A stretch of 15,094 nucleotides of DNA, taken from NCBI GenBank assembly GCA_964593895.1, contig CAZQKL010000047.1, positions 1 through 15,094 of the forward strand. Reading direction: 5' to 3'. Position 1 is the stretch's first letter; each line of letters starts with the position of its first letter. This DNA comes from CAZQKL01 sp964593895 [NCBI: uncultured bacterium] (GTDB taxonomy: Bacteria > DYJV01). Below the pieces are notes generated by a model. The model saw nothing but the letters and a program-made list of their open reading frames with translations. It was not told where the DNA came from and searched no databases. Position numbers and translations under genes: made by a program. Shown piece by piece: positions 1 through 7,031 of the stretch.

Positions 1-385
1 TAATATCCTTATCTTCTATCCATACAGTTGCTTTTTTGCCTCGTAAAATGCCTGCTGTTGCAAGAATTACAGGAGTTCTAAAGGAAGCTCCAATTATTAA
101 TCCTTTTTCATTTGCAGATTTAATTATTTCAGTTAATCTTTTATTTTCAAAAAGAGTTTCATCAACATCTCCAAGTAAAACAACTGCATCATAATTGTCA
201 ATGTTAACATCATCCACAGTTTTATCTATTGTAATTTCTGCTTTTTTTAATCCTTTTACTGGTCCAGGTTTGTATGATACAAGGTCAACTACAAATCCAT
301 TTTTTTCAAAAACCTCAATTGGATGAACAAGTTCTTCATCTTTAAACACAGTAAAGCCAATAATAAACAATACCCTTCCTTTCAT
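1..385 (-). CDS. DJ-1/PfpI-family protein without the nucleophile Cys (3' end cut by window edge)
   Basis: The 128 visible residues match the N-terminal two thirds of the DJ-1/PfpI class I glutamine amidotransferase-like fold. An opening strand RVLFII is followed by FKDEEL, where Glu18 aligns with the conserved active-site Glu of the family. The segment TPVILATAGILRGKKAT matches the helix after the nucleophile elbow. Family members such as PfpI read A-I/S-I-C-H-G-P at the elbow; here it reads GASFRTP, so the Cys-His pair is Phe102-Arg103. The usual LPGG loop is LLGD (residues 70-73). Protease, deglycase or amidotransferase chemistry relying on that Cys is therefore unlikely; a binding or redox-independent role is inferred, not shown. 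The start is well fixed by AGGAGG at 391-396, five bases before the ATG. The gene is transcribed divergently from the next one. The C-terminus lies outside the window. Confidence 0.85.
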   Translation of the reverse strand, partial: MKGRVLFIIGFTVFKDEELVHPIEVFEKNGFVVDLVSYKPGPVKGLKKAEITIDKTVDDVNIDNYDAVVLLGDVDETLFENKRLTEIIKSANEKGLIIGASFRTPVILATAGILRGKKATVWIEDKDI

Positions 386-390
386 TTCCA

Positions 391-396
391 CCTCCT
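391..396 (-). promoter_or_regulatory. Ribosome binding site of the DJ-1/PfpI-family gene
   Basis: A perfect AGGAGG on the minus strand lies five bases before the ATG at 385. It fixes the start codon and contrasts with the gene at 497, which has no such site. Confidence 0.8.
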
Positions 397-415
397 ACTG
401 ATTGTTCGCAAATTT

Positions 416-444
416 ATAATAAGGTTCAAGTTATTCTTTGTCAA
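416..444 (-). promoter_or_regulatory. Sigma-70-type promoter of the DJ-1/PfpI-family gene
   Basis: On the minus strand, a perfect TTGACA (439-444) is followed after 17 bases by TATTAT (416-421), one mismatch from the TATAAT consensus. This predicts a transcript start near 409 and a leader of about 24 bases that contains the AGGAGG site. It is the best promoter in the window and implies strong housekeeping-sigma transcription. Experimental mapping was not available. Confidence 0.65.
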
Positions 445-461
445 CTTATTATAGAAAATTG

Positions 462-490
462 TTGATTTTTAAATTAAAAAATCATATATT
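462..490 (+). promoter_or_regulatory. Candidate promoter for the cluster starting at 497, probably leaderless
   Basis: TTGATT (462-467), a 17-base spacer and TATATT (485-490) form a plausible sigma-70 promoter. The ATG at 497 lies only six bases after the -10 box, so the transcript would start at or next to the start codon. No Shine-Dalgarno sequence is visible. AT-rich DNA yields such boxes by chance, so confidence is moderate. Confidence 0.4.
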
Positions 491-496
491 AAAATC

Positions 497-703
497 ATGA
501 AGATTTCAACAAATTTAAATGCCATTCAAAACGAATTTCAAAAAATAAATAAATCAGCTTATAATATTGCTAAAAGAGATTTAGAGAAATTACCAGAAGA
601 TTTTGTTAATATGATGGTTTCCCAAAGAGATGTTGAGGCAAACCTTAAAGTTATAAAAACTTATGATGAACTTTTAGGTTCAATAATTGATATTTATGCT
701 TAA
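497..703 (+). CDS. Mini flagellar-rod-like protein (68 aa)
   Basis: This short protein resembles the two ends of axial flagellar proteins (FlgB/C/E/F/G type) joined without the middle. Residues 5-26 form an amphipathic helix ending in YNIAK, like the N-terminal rod helix that ends in NNIAN. Residues 37-66 (VNMMVSQRDVEANLKVIKT, then DELLGSIIDIY) closely follow the flagellar rod C-terminal domain pattern N-x-I-x-x-Q-R-x-x-x-A-N-x-K-V-I-x-T-x-D-E-x-L-x-x-x-x-x-I. The NTPGYK-like stretch after the N-terminal helix is missing. Short proteins of this kind are known in flagellated bacteria, usually around 90-120 residues, so this is a very small version. No signal peptide or membrane segment is seen. 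No other flagellar gene lies in the window. It is first in a plus-strand cluster, 11 bases before the next gene. A role in flagellar or pilus-like assembly is only inferred. Confidence 0.7.
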   Translation: MKISTNLNAIQNEFQKINKSAYNIAKRDLEKLPEDFVNMMVSQRDVEANLKVIKTYDELLGSIIDIYA

Positions 704-714
704 ATGGAAATTTA

Positions 715-1713
715 ATGCTTCCAGAATTTATTGAAAAGCTTTTAAATCCTGAAAAGTATGATGATAGCCCTTCACAATTAAATCTTGTGCAAACCCATAT
801 TTCATTTGTGTTAATTTCAAAAGATTTTGTTTATAAAATAAAAAAGCCAGTAAATTTTGGATTTCTTGATTTTACAACCCTTGAGAAAAGGAAATTTTAT
901 TGTGAAAAAGAAATTGAATATAACTCAAGACTTACACCAGAAATTTATGAAAAGGTTGTGGAAATAAGAAAAAAAGGGGATGATTATTTTTTTAATGGAG
1001 ATGGAGAAATTGTTGAATATGCAGTTAAAATGAAAAGATTTAATGAGGACAATTCGTTATTAAATTTATTAAAAAATAAAAAATGTGATGATGGTATTTT
1101 CAGAAATATTGCTCAAAAACTTGTGAATTTTCATAATAAATATCCAGCTGAAATTTCACTTGCCCAAAAATCAATTGATAATATGAAAATAACTACTGAT
1201 GAAAATTTCGCTCAAACAGAGAAATACATTGGTATAACAATTGGAAAAAATGCTTACAATAAACTTAAAAATTATACAAACAAATTTTATGAAGAAAAAG
1301 AATCTTTATTAAAAAAGAGAATTAAAGACAAAAGGATAAAAGAATGCCATGGAGACCTTCATCTTCAGCATATAATAATTGATAATAATAAAATTTTAAT
1401 AATTGACTGCATAGAATTCAATGATAGATTTAGAATAATTGATGTTGCAAATGAGATAGCTTTTTTAAGTATGGACCTTGATTATAATGGATATGAAAAT
1501 TATTCCAAACTATTTGTAGATTATTATGTTGAGCTTTCAAAAGATTATGAAATTTATGAACTTTTAAATTTTTACAAAATTTATAGAGCATATGTTAGAG
1601 GAAAAGTAACATCATTCTTGCTTGATGACAGAGCAATCTTACCTGAGGATAAGGAAAAAATAAAATTAAGAGCAAAAAGATATTTTGAACTTGCAGAGAG
1701 TTATTTAAAATGA
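715..1713 (+). CDS. COG2187-type aminoglycoside phosphotransferase-fold protein
   Basis: The 332-residue protein matches the N-terminal half of the widespread fused 'aminoglycoside phosphotransferase/ATP-binding' proteins. The family's signature opening is clear: THISFVLI (28-35), then VYKIKKPVNFGFLDF (39-53) and LEKRKFYCEKE. The kinase catalytic loop is HGDLHLQH at 212-219, with Asp214 as the expected catalytic base. Asp231 in ILIIDCIEFND is the expected metal ligand. The fold is that of APH/choline-kinase-like small-molecule kinases. The physiological substrate is not known to me, and antibiotic resistance should not be assumed. Its stop overlaps the start of the next gene (ATGA), which encodes the other half of the usual fusion. 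No good ribosome site is seen before the ATG. Confidence 0.8.
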   Translation: MLPEFIEKLLNPEKYDDSPSQLNLVQTHISFVLISKDFVYKIKKPVNFGFLDFTTLEKRKFYCEKEIEYNSRLTPEIYEKVVEIRKKGDDYFFNGDGEIVEYAVKMKRFNEDNSLLNLLKNKKCDDGIFRNIAQKLVNFHNKYPAEISLAQKSIDNMKITTDENFAQTEKYIGITIGKNAYNKLKNYTNKFYEEKESLLKKRIKDKRIKECHGDLHLQHIIIDNNKILIIDCIEFNDRFRIIDVANEIAFLSMDLDYNGYENYSKLFVDYYVELSKDYEIYELLNFYKIYRAYVRGKVTSFLLDDRAILPEDKEKIKLRAKRYFELAESYLK

Positions 1714-2240
1714 TTATTGTTTTTGCAGGGTTTTCTGGAAGTGGAAAAACTTATTTTGCAAAGAAATTGAAGGAAAAATTAAATTGTGAATATTTAAATT
1801 CTGATGTTATAAGAAAAAAACTTGCTCACCTAAATCCAACAACTCATGTTTATGAAAATTTTGGAAAAGGTCTATATTCCCCTCAAATGACAAAACTTAC
1901 CTATGAATATATGTTAAAAAAGGCAAAAGAAATTTTAAAAAAGGAGAAATTTGTTATTATTGATGCAACATTTATTTCACCAGTAACTCAAAAAATGTTA
2001 ATAGATTCTAGGTTAAATTATATATTTATCTGGTGCTATGCTTCAGATGAAATTATAAAATATAGACTTGAAAAGAGAAAAACGGATAAAAAAAATGTTT
2101 CAGATGCAAATTGGGAAATCTATTTAAATCAAAAGAAAAATTTCAAAGGCTTAATAATTCCTGAAGATAGAATTATAAAATTTAATACAGAAAGTGAAAA
2201 TATTTCAAGAATTGAGGAGATTATAAAAAATGACAACTAA
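1710..2240 (+). CDS. P-loop kinase of the AAA_33/COG0645 type, partner of the preceding gene
   Basis: A 176-residue nucleotide kinase-like protein. Walker A is GFSGSGKT at residues 7-14, followed by NSDVIRKKL, a substrate-side motif typical of gluconate-kinase-like and zeta-toxin-like P-loop kinases. Walker B is VIIDATF (82-88). A basic lid region follows around RLEKRKTDKK. Length and motifs match the C-terminal half of COG2187-COG0645 fusion proteins. The ATG overlaps the upstream stop by four bases, and GAGAG lies at 1696-1700, so the two halves are translationally coupled. They probably act together as a two-protein kinase of unknown substrate. The end overlaps the start of the small gene at 2230 by 11 bases. 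Confidence 0.8.
   Translation: MIIVFAGFSGSGKTYFAKKLKEKLNCEYLNSDVIRKKLAHLNPTTHVYENFGKGLYSPQMTKLTYEYMLKKAKEILKKEKFVIIDATFISPVTQKMLIDSRLNYIFIWCYASDEIIKYRLEKRKTDKKNVSDANWEIYLNQKKNFKGLIIPEDRIIKFNTESENISRIEEIIKNDN
2214..2219 (+). promoter_or_regulatory. Ribosome binding site supporting the small gene at 2230
   Basis: GAGGAG lies ten bases before the ATG at 2230, inside the end of the P-loop kinase gene. This is one of the better ribosome sites in the plus-strand cluster and is the main evidence that the 51-codon frame is translated. Confidence 0.55.
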
Positions 2241-2385
2241 TAAAGAAGAGAGAAAATATCTTTTATGTCAAAAATTTAGTAAAAAGCTTTATCCAGATAA
2301 AGATGAGATAAAGTGTTTTGCACCTGATAAACCTTGTAAGTTCAGGCTGGATTGTCCAATATATTACATCTGGAAGAATGGATAA
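2230..2385 (+). CDS. Small cysteine-containing protein (51 aa), unknown
   Basis: An open frame of 51 codons fills the gap between the kinase and the ROK gene. It begins MTTNKEERKYLLCQKFSKK and ends CKFRLDCPIYYIWKNG. Four cysteines (13, 29, 36, 42) have spacing C-x15-C-x6-C-x5-C, enough for one zinc or Fe-S site, though this is inference. No signal peptide or membrane helix is present. Support for a real gene: GAGGAG at 2214-2219; an 11-base overlap with the upstream stop; and an 8-base overlap with the downstream start (ATGGATAA), an arrangement typical of translational coupling. I do not recognise the family. The alternative is a spacer with an accidental frame, but the tight fit at both ends argues against it. 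Confidence 0.6.
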   Translation: MTTNKEERKYLLCQKFSKKLYPDKDEIKCFAPDKPCKFRLDCPIYYIWKNG

Positions 2386-3253
2386 GTTTATTTTAGGAAT
2401 TGATATTGGTGGAACTTTTATTAAAAGTGGGATATTCAGTTGCGAGAAAAAAGAGATTATTGAAAAGAGAAATTGGGCTACTGAAAAGGACTTAGAGAAA
2501 TTTAAAGATTCACTTTTAACAATTATTGATTATTTTAGAAGAAAATATAATTTTAAAAAAGTTGGTATAGGTTTTCCAGGAAATCTTAATAAAAAAGGGG
2601 AGGTAATTTTTTCTCCCCATATTCCAAGTTCAATTGGTTTTAATCTCATAAAATTTCTCCATAAAAATTTTAATTTAGAATTTAGAGTAGAAAATGATGC
2701 AAATTTACATGCACTTTCTCATTTTAAGTTTTCAGATAAAGAGTATTCAGATTTAATTTGCATAACAATTGGAACAGGGATTGGAGGAGGAGTTGTTCTA
2801 AATGGAGAGTTACTTAATTCTTCAAGAGGGATAGGTTTTGAGCTTGGACATATTAATGTTGAAGTTAAAGGGGAAAAATGTTCATGTGGCAAACGAGGTT
2901 GTGTTGAGGCTTATTCTTCCTCATCTGGAATGCTTAATAGATATGGAGATAAAAAATTAAAAGAATTCAAGAACTTATATAATATTGCAAAAAATGGAGA
3001 TAAAAGAGCATTAAAAATTATAAAAGAAGGTTTTTATTATCTTGGAGTGTGTTCAGGAAATCTTATTAATATTTTTTCTCCACAGGTAATTTTTTATGCT
3101 GGGGGAATTTCTGCTATTTTTTATGAGTTTTTTGATGATTTTATTAATGGAGTAAAAGAAACCTGTCTTGAATTTCTTTTTAAATTGGTTGAATTTAGAA
3201 AAAGTAATCTTTCTGATAGTGGAATATTAGGAGCGGTAAGTTTATGGATTTAA
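2378..3253 (+). CDS. ROK-family sugar kinase (glucokinase-like)
   Basis: A 291-residue ROK kinase, which would phosphorylate a hexose such as glucose or an amino sugar with ATP in the cytoplasm. The first phosphate loop is LGIDIGGT (6-13). The catalytic Asp107 lies in ENDAN. The second phosphate loop is IGTGIGGG (131-138). The ROK signature follows with Glu155 and His158 in GFELGHI and the zinc-binding cluster CSCGKRGC (168-175), whose three cysteines act with His158. I chose the ATG at 2378 because IDIGGT normally lies within the first 15 residues. An upstream in-frame ATG at 2318 would add 20 residues unlike the family and overlap the small gene. The start overlaps the small gene's stop by eight bases, suggesting reinitiation. 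The exact sugar cannot be told from sequence. Confidence 0.88.
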   Translation: MDKFILGIDIGGTFIKSGIFSCEKKEIIEKRNWATEKDLEKFKDSLLTIIDYFRRKYNFKKVGIGFPGNLNKKGEVIFSPHIPSSIGFNLIKFLHKNFNLEFRVENDANLHALSHFKFSDKEYSDLICITIGTGIGGGVVLNGELLNSSRGIGFELGHINVEVKGEKCSCGKRGCVEAYSSSSGMLNRYGDKKLKEFKNLYNIAKNGDKRALKIIKEGFYYLGVCSGNLINIFSPQVIFYAGGISAIFYEFFDDFINGVKETCLEFLFKLVEFRKSNLSDSGILGAVSLWI

Positions 3254-4011
3254 TTCCCGTTTATCTTTTTATATTTGGAGCATGCATTGGAAGTTTTTTA
3301 AACGTATGTATTTACAGACTTCCTGAAGGAAAATCAATAATTAGCCCACCTTCATATTGTCCAAAATGTAAAAGTAAGATTAAATGGTATCACAACATTC
3401 CAATTTTAAGTTATATTTTTCTTAAAGGAAAATGTGCATATTGCAATGAAAAAATTTCAATAAGATATTTTGTCGTGGAAGTTTTAACTGGAGCTTTTTT
3501 TGTTATAAATTTTAATTATTTTGGTTTTTCAATTTTATTTTTCAAATATACTCTTTTTGTTTGCTTGCTAATTATTGTCATATTTACAGATTTAAAGTAT
3601 ATGATAATTCCAGATGAAATAAGTATTGGTGGAATAATTGCTGGAGTTATTTTTTCTTTTTTTTCAAATGATATAAATTGGTGGCAATCAATTTTAGGAA
3701 TATTAATTGGTGGTGGGGTGCTCTATCTTGTTATTTTAATTTATTATCTTTTCACAAAAAAGGAAGGAATGGGAGGTGGAGATGTAAAATTACTTGCAAT
3801 GATTGGAGCTTTTTTAGGCTGGAAATCTATTTTTTTTACAATATTTGTTGGGTCATTAATAGGGACACTTGTTGCAGTTCCTTTAATGTTTATTAAGAAG
3901 AAAGGAAAAAATTCAATGATACCATTTGGTCCTTTTTTATCCATTGCTGGAATGATTTATCTTTATTTTGGGAAATTAATTATTTCAACATATTTAAATT
4001 TTATTCTTTAG
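3244..4011 (+). CDS. pilD: Type IV prepilin leader peptidase/N-methyltransferase
   Basis: A 255-residue inner-membrane aspartyl protease that cleaves type IV pilin or type II secretion pseudopilin leaders and N-methylates the new end. It starts with [17 protein letters not shown], typical of the family. Two CxxC pairs (Cys39/42 and Cys64/67) form the zinc-binding cytoplasmic domain of the bifunctional form. The two catalytic aspartates are Asp116 ([12 protein letters not shown]) and Asp180 ([10 protein letters not shown]). About seven hydrophobic helices are visible. AGGAG at 3229-3233 precedes the ATG, and the gene overlaps the ROK gene by ten bases. No pilin or secretion genes lie nearby, so its substrates are encoded elsewhere. 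Its last 11 bases overlap the convergent rmlA gene. Confidence 0.93.
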   Translation: MDLIPVYLFIFGACIGSFLNVCIYRLPEGKSIISPPSYCPKCKSKIKWYHNIPILSYIFLKGKCAYCNEKISIRYFVVEVLTGAFFVINFNYFGFSILFFKYTLFVCLLIIVIFTDLKYMIIPDEISIGGIIAGVIFSFFSNDINWWQSILGILIGGGVLYLVILIYYLFTKKEGMGGGDVKLLAMIGAFLGWKSIFFTIFVGSLIGTLVAVPLMFIKKKGKNSMIPFGPFLSIAGMIYLYFGKLIISTYLNFIL

Positions 4012-4876
4012 CAATTTTTAAAAGATACTTACCATACCCACTTTTCATTAAAGGTTTGGCTAATTTCATAAGTTCATCTTTTGTTATCCAATTATTTTTA
4101 TAAGCAATTTCTTCTATGCATGCTATTTTTAAACCCTGCCTTTTTTCAACTGTTGCAATGAATTCACTTGCTTCAATTAAACTTAAATGAGTTCCTGTAT
4201 CAAGCCATGCAAAACCTCTCCCAAGAAGTTTTACTTTTAACTTTTTCCTTTTTAAATACTCTTTGTTTACATCTGTAATTTCAAGTTCTCCTCTTGCAGA
4301 AGGTTTTATCATTTTTGAAATTTCAATAACATCATTATCGTAAAAATATAATCCTGTAACTGCAAAATTACTTTTTGGTTTTTCAGGTTTTTCTTCAATT
4401 GATAACACATTTCCATCTTTGTCAAATTCAACAACTCCATATCTTTCTGGATCATTAACATAATACCCGAAAACAACAGCTCCTGAATTGTTTTCTACTT
4501 CCTTTTTTGCTTCAAAAAGAATTTCAGGTAAACCATGACCGTAAAAGATATTGTCCCCTAAGATTAAACAAACATTATCATTACCAATAAAATTTTCACC
4601 AATTATAAAAGCTTCTGCAATACCTTTTGGTTCAGGTTGTTCTTTGTAATACAAATTTAATCCAAGATGCGAGCCATCACCGAAAAGTTCTTTAAATTTT
4701 GGTAAATCTCTTGGGGTTGAAATTATTAAGATTTCTTTAATTTTTGCAAGCATTAAAATAGATAAAGGATAATAAATCATGGGTTTATCATATATTGGAA
4801 GTAACTGTTTTGAAATGATTTTTGTAATAGGATAAAGCCTTGTGCCACTTCCACCAGCAAGAATAATTCCTTTCAT
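4001..4876 (-). CDS. rmlA: Glucose-1-phosphate thymidylyltransferase
   Basis: A full-length 291-residue RmlA. It makes dTDP-glucose from glucose 1-phosphate and dTTP, the first step to dTDP-rhamnose and related cell-surface sugars. The nucleotide-binding loop [11 protein letters not shown] is at residues 6-16, followed by [17 protein letters not shown]. Also present are [48 protein letters not shown] and FAWLDTGTH, all family hallmarks. AGGAGG precedes the ATG, which overlaps the preceding stop as ATGA. The other rml genes (rmlB, C, D) are absent here, which is unusual because they often cluster. It is last in the rsmE-rmlA cluster and ends convergently with pilD without room for a terminator. 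Confidence 0.95.
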   Translation of the reverse strand: MKGIILAGGSGTRLYPITKIISKQLLPIYDKPMIYYPLSILMLAKIKEILIISTPRDLPKFKELFGDGSHLGLNLYYKEQPEPKGIAEAFIIGENFIGNDNVCLILGDNIFYGHGLPEILFEAKKEVENNSGAVVFGYYVNDPERYGVVEFDKDGNVLSIEEKPEKPKSNFAVTGLYFYDNDVIEISKMIKPSARGELEITDVNKEYLKRKKLKVKLLGRGFAWLDTGTHLSLIEASEFIATVEKRQGLKIACIEEIAYKNNWITKDELMKLAKPLMKSGYGKYLLKIAKE

Positions 4877-5301
4877 TTTTCCTCCTTTAAAATCTTTTTA
4901 GCTCTTAATTTAAAGCTGTATAGGATGTCGTTACAGCTTAATTTTATAAATTTATAAATTAGTTTTCTTTTTAACCAGTTTTTAACGTAATAATTTACAA
5001 AAAATTTTATTTCATTGTCAGATATTTCCCATTCGCCTTCAAAAACATCCATTGGACCTTCAATTAATCTAAATTTTACTTTTTCAGGATAAATAAGATT
5101 AGCTTCCATAATGAATGGACTAATAGGTAAAGTTGGATAAATTTTAACTTTTATATAATCATCTCTTTTTTCCAATACCTTAACCTTTTTATAACCTGGA
5201 ACAAATTCAGGATATTTTGGAATATCTGAGATAATTTTAAACAATAATTCCTTTGAAATTCTTTTATCTTTAATTTCCTCTTTTAGCTCAATTCTTTCCA
5301 T
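4873..5301 (-). CDS. SRPBCC/START-domain protein (COQ10/RatA-like)
   Basis: A 142-residue single-domain protein of the polyketide cyclase/START-like fold. It carries the [19 protein letters not shown] opening typical of the COQ10/RatA group (usually xxYPxFVPxCxxxxVL), then alternating strands ([34 protein letters not shown]) and a long C-terminal helix. Proteins of this fold bind hydrophobic ligands such as quinones or lipids. In E. coli the relative RatA was reported to affect ribosome subunit joining. The role here is not known. It overlaps the AI-2E permease gene by 19 bases and rmlA by four, so it is translated within this operon. No signal peptide is seen. Confidence 0.75.
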   Translation of the reverse strand: MERIELKEEIKDKRISKELLFKIISDIPKYPEFVPGYKKVKVLEKRDDYIKVKIYPTLPISPFIMEANLIYPEKVKFRLIEGPMDVFEGEWEISDNEIKFFVNYYVKNWLKRKLIYKFIKLSCNDILYSFKLRAKKILKEEK

Positions 5302-6302
5302 TTATACTTTTCTTCAAGTTCTTCATAGAATACTTTTAAACATGATGCAAATGGAATTGCAAGAATTAAACCAATAAATCCAAAAATTTTTCCAAAAATC
5401 ATTAAGCTAATAATAATATTTAATGGATGAAGCCCAACTTTGTTTCCAAGAATTTTTGGTGTAATTAAAAATCCTTCAAGAATTTGCACAATTATAAAAA
5501 CAATTATTACTCCAAGTATATGTATGAAATCACCATATTTAACAAATGCCATTAATATTCCAAGTAAAATCCCTGAAATAAAGCCAAAGTATGGAATTAT
5601 ATTTAAAAATCCTGATAAAAATCCAACAATAATTGCAAGGTCAATTTTTATAATTAATAATCCAATTGAATATAAAATTCCCAAAATTAAGCAAATTAAA
5701 AGTTGACCTCTTATAAATAAACTTATTGAATTATCTAATTTTTTTGCAATTCTTTCAACTGCTGGTTGATATTTTGGAGGAATATTATTGAATATTGAAA
5801 TTCTAATTTTATCAAAATCTCTTAGAAAGTAAAAGGTAAAAACAGGTAAAAGCAAAATTGTCGTAATTCCTGAAATTAAATTGTTTAAATTTCCAATGAC
5901 TTCAGGAATTTTTTGTAAAATATTTGGAAAATATTTTCCAAATTTTAAAATTATATCATTTGTATGCATTAATCCTGGAAAATATTTAAAGAATAGTTTT
6001 TTTAGTTCTGAAAAATAGTAAGGAAAATTTTTTGTTAATGATTTTATTTCATCAATAATTATTGGCATTATAAAAAAAACAATTATTGAAAGCATAATAA
6101 TTACAAAACCTACAATAATTAATACTGAAACATTTCTTGAAAATTTTTTTTCAAGTTTATCTGCAATTGGGTCAATTAAGTAAGCAATAAACCATGAAAT
6201 AAAAATAGGAGTTAAAATATCTCGCAGATAATAAACTGAAAGAAAAAGTAGAAATAAAAAACCTAAAAATAGTATGACTTTAAAGTCATCTGAGATTTTC
6301 AT
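5283..6302 (-). CDS. AI-2E family membrane permease
   Basis: A 339-residue integral membrane protein of the PF01594 family (YdiK, PerM and TqsA type). The family pattern is evident: an N-terminal hydrophobic segment (about 8-27), LTPIFISWFIAYLIDPIADKLEK at 30-52, helices around 58-83, a long less hydrophobic central part, then TTILLLPVFTFYFLRDFDKI near 148 and helices up to residue about 325. IIPYFGFISG and LHPLNIIISLMIFGKIFGF are typical C-terminal motifs. Members include exporters of small molecules and, in some bacteria, Na+/H+ antiporters; the name does not prove autoinducer-2 transport. No luxS or lsr gene is present. Its ATG overlaps the rsmE stop as ATGA, and GGTGAAAT precedes it. Confidence 0.88.
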   Translation of the reverse strand: MKISDDFKVILFLGFLFLLFLSVYYLRDILTPIFISWFIAYLIDPIADKLEKKFSRNVSVLIIVGFVIIMLSIIVFFIMPIIIDEIKSLTKNFPYYFSELKKLFFKYFPGLMHTNDIILKFGKYFPNILQKIPEVIGNLNNLISGITTILLLPVFTFYFLRDFDKIRISIFNNIPPKYQPAVERIAKKLDNSISLFIRGQLLICLILGILYSIGLLIIKIDLAIIVGFLSGFLNIIPYFGFISGILLGILMAFVKYGDFIHILGVIIVFIIVQILEGFLITPKILGNKVGLHPLNIIISLMIFGKIFGFIGLILAIPFASCLKVFYEELEEKYKWKELS

Positions 6303-6997
6303 ATTTCACCAACTAAAAATTTTAAAATTGATAAAACTGTTAATGTTGAAATTTCGCTTCTCAATATATTAGTTTTTAATTTTATATCTGAAAATCCGTT
6401 ATTTTTTAAAATATTAATTTCCTCTTCTGTAAAGCTTCCTTCTGGTCCAATAATTACAAGAGTTTCTGTTTTATTAATATTTTTCAGCTCATTTTTTCCT
6501 TTTTCAAAAAGTAATATTTTTTGAGGAAAACCAAGATTTACTATTTCATCTAAATTATAAACTTTTTCAATCCATGGGATATAAAAATTATTGCTCTGTT
6601 TTGCAGATTCAATTAAAATTTTATTCCATTTTTCAATTTTTCTTTTATCAATTTTATTTATAACAGAATTTTGTGAAATAAAAGGAAAAATTTTTTTCAC
6701 TCCAAGTTGCTGAATGCTTTTTAGGATAAAATTAAAATTTTTATGTTTTATTACTGGAATTGCTAAAGAAATTAAATAATTTTTTTTAAATTTTTCTATT
6801 TTTTTTAACCTTAAAATAATTGATTTTTTTAAAATTTTTTTAACTTCAAATTCAGCTATAAAATCAATTCCATTAAAACCAATAATTTTTTCATCTCCTT
6901 TTATTCTCAACACATTTTTAAGATAATGGAATTCTTCATCTGTAATTTCGTAAACATCTTTTTCATTGGTTAAATCTGGAATAAAACAGTTTGGCAT
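6299..6997 (-). CDS. rsmE: 16S rRNA m3U1498 methyltransferase
   Basis: A SPOUT-class methyltransferase that modifies U1498 of 16S rRNA. From the ATG at 6997 it has 232 residues, normal for RsmE. MPNCFIP matches the usual MxRFFV-type opening, followed by EFHYLKNVLRIKGDE, the PUA-like RNA-binding segment. The S-adenosylmethionine-binding trefoil knot is marked by LVIIGPEGSFTEEEI and the later KTNILRSEISTLTVLSIL. The usual second Gly in GPEGG is Ser. The frame extends upstream to a TTG at 7036, but those 13 residues are unlike the family and the TTG lies in a probable -35 box, so I prefer 6997. No ribosome site precedes that ATG. It is first in a four-gene minus-strand cluster and is divergent from the gene at 7038. 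Confidence 0.9.
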   Translation of the reverse strand: MPNCFIPDLTNEKDVYEITDEEFHYLKNVLRIKGDEKIIGFNGIDFIAEFEVKKILKKSIILRLKKIEKFKKNYLISLAIPVIKHKNFNFILKSIQQLGVKKIFPFISQNSVINKIDKRKIEKWNKILIESAKQSNNFYIPWIEKVYNLDEIVNLGFPQKILLFEKGKNELKNINKTETLVIIGPEGSFTEEEINILKNNGFSDIKLKTNILRSEISTLTVLSILKFLVGEI

Positions 6998-7002
6998 TTT
7001 TA

Positions 7003-7031
7003 TAGACAAATTATCAGGAAAATGGTAATTT
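7003..7031 (+). promoter_or_regulatory. Candidate promoter of the gene at 7038, probably leaderless
   Basis: TAGACA (7003-7008), a 17-base spacer and TAATTT (7026-7031) lie exactly six bases before the ATG at 7038, the same geometry as at the gene starting at 497. No usable ribosome site is present; the nearest AGGA is 18 bases away. The boxes are weak and could be chance in AT-rich DNA. Confidence 0.3.

Noticed and set aside
715-1713. Antibiotic resistance gene (aminoglycoside phosphotransferase)
   Set aside because: Only the kinase fold is shared; the motifs are those of the chromosomal COG2187 family, which is not a resistance determinant.
2318-2377. Upstream in-frame ATG giving the ROK kinase 20 extra residues
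   Set aside because: The extension is unlike ROK N-termini, which place IDIGGT within the first 15 residues, and it would overlap the 51-residue frame at 2230.
3678-3944. Open frames on both strands inside pilD
   Set aside because: They lie fully within a well-conserved gene and have no ribosome site or recognisable domain.
5440-5706. 88-codon plus-strand frame opposite the AI-2E permease gene
   Set aside because: It is an antisense shadow, rich in Ile, Lys and Pro, as expected from the complement of hydrophobic AT-rich codons.
5283-6302. Autoinducer-2 quorum-sensing exporter
   Set aside because: The family name is historical, and no luxS or lsr gene is present; only membership in the family is supported.
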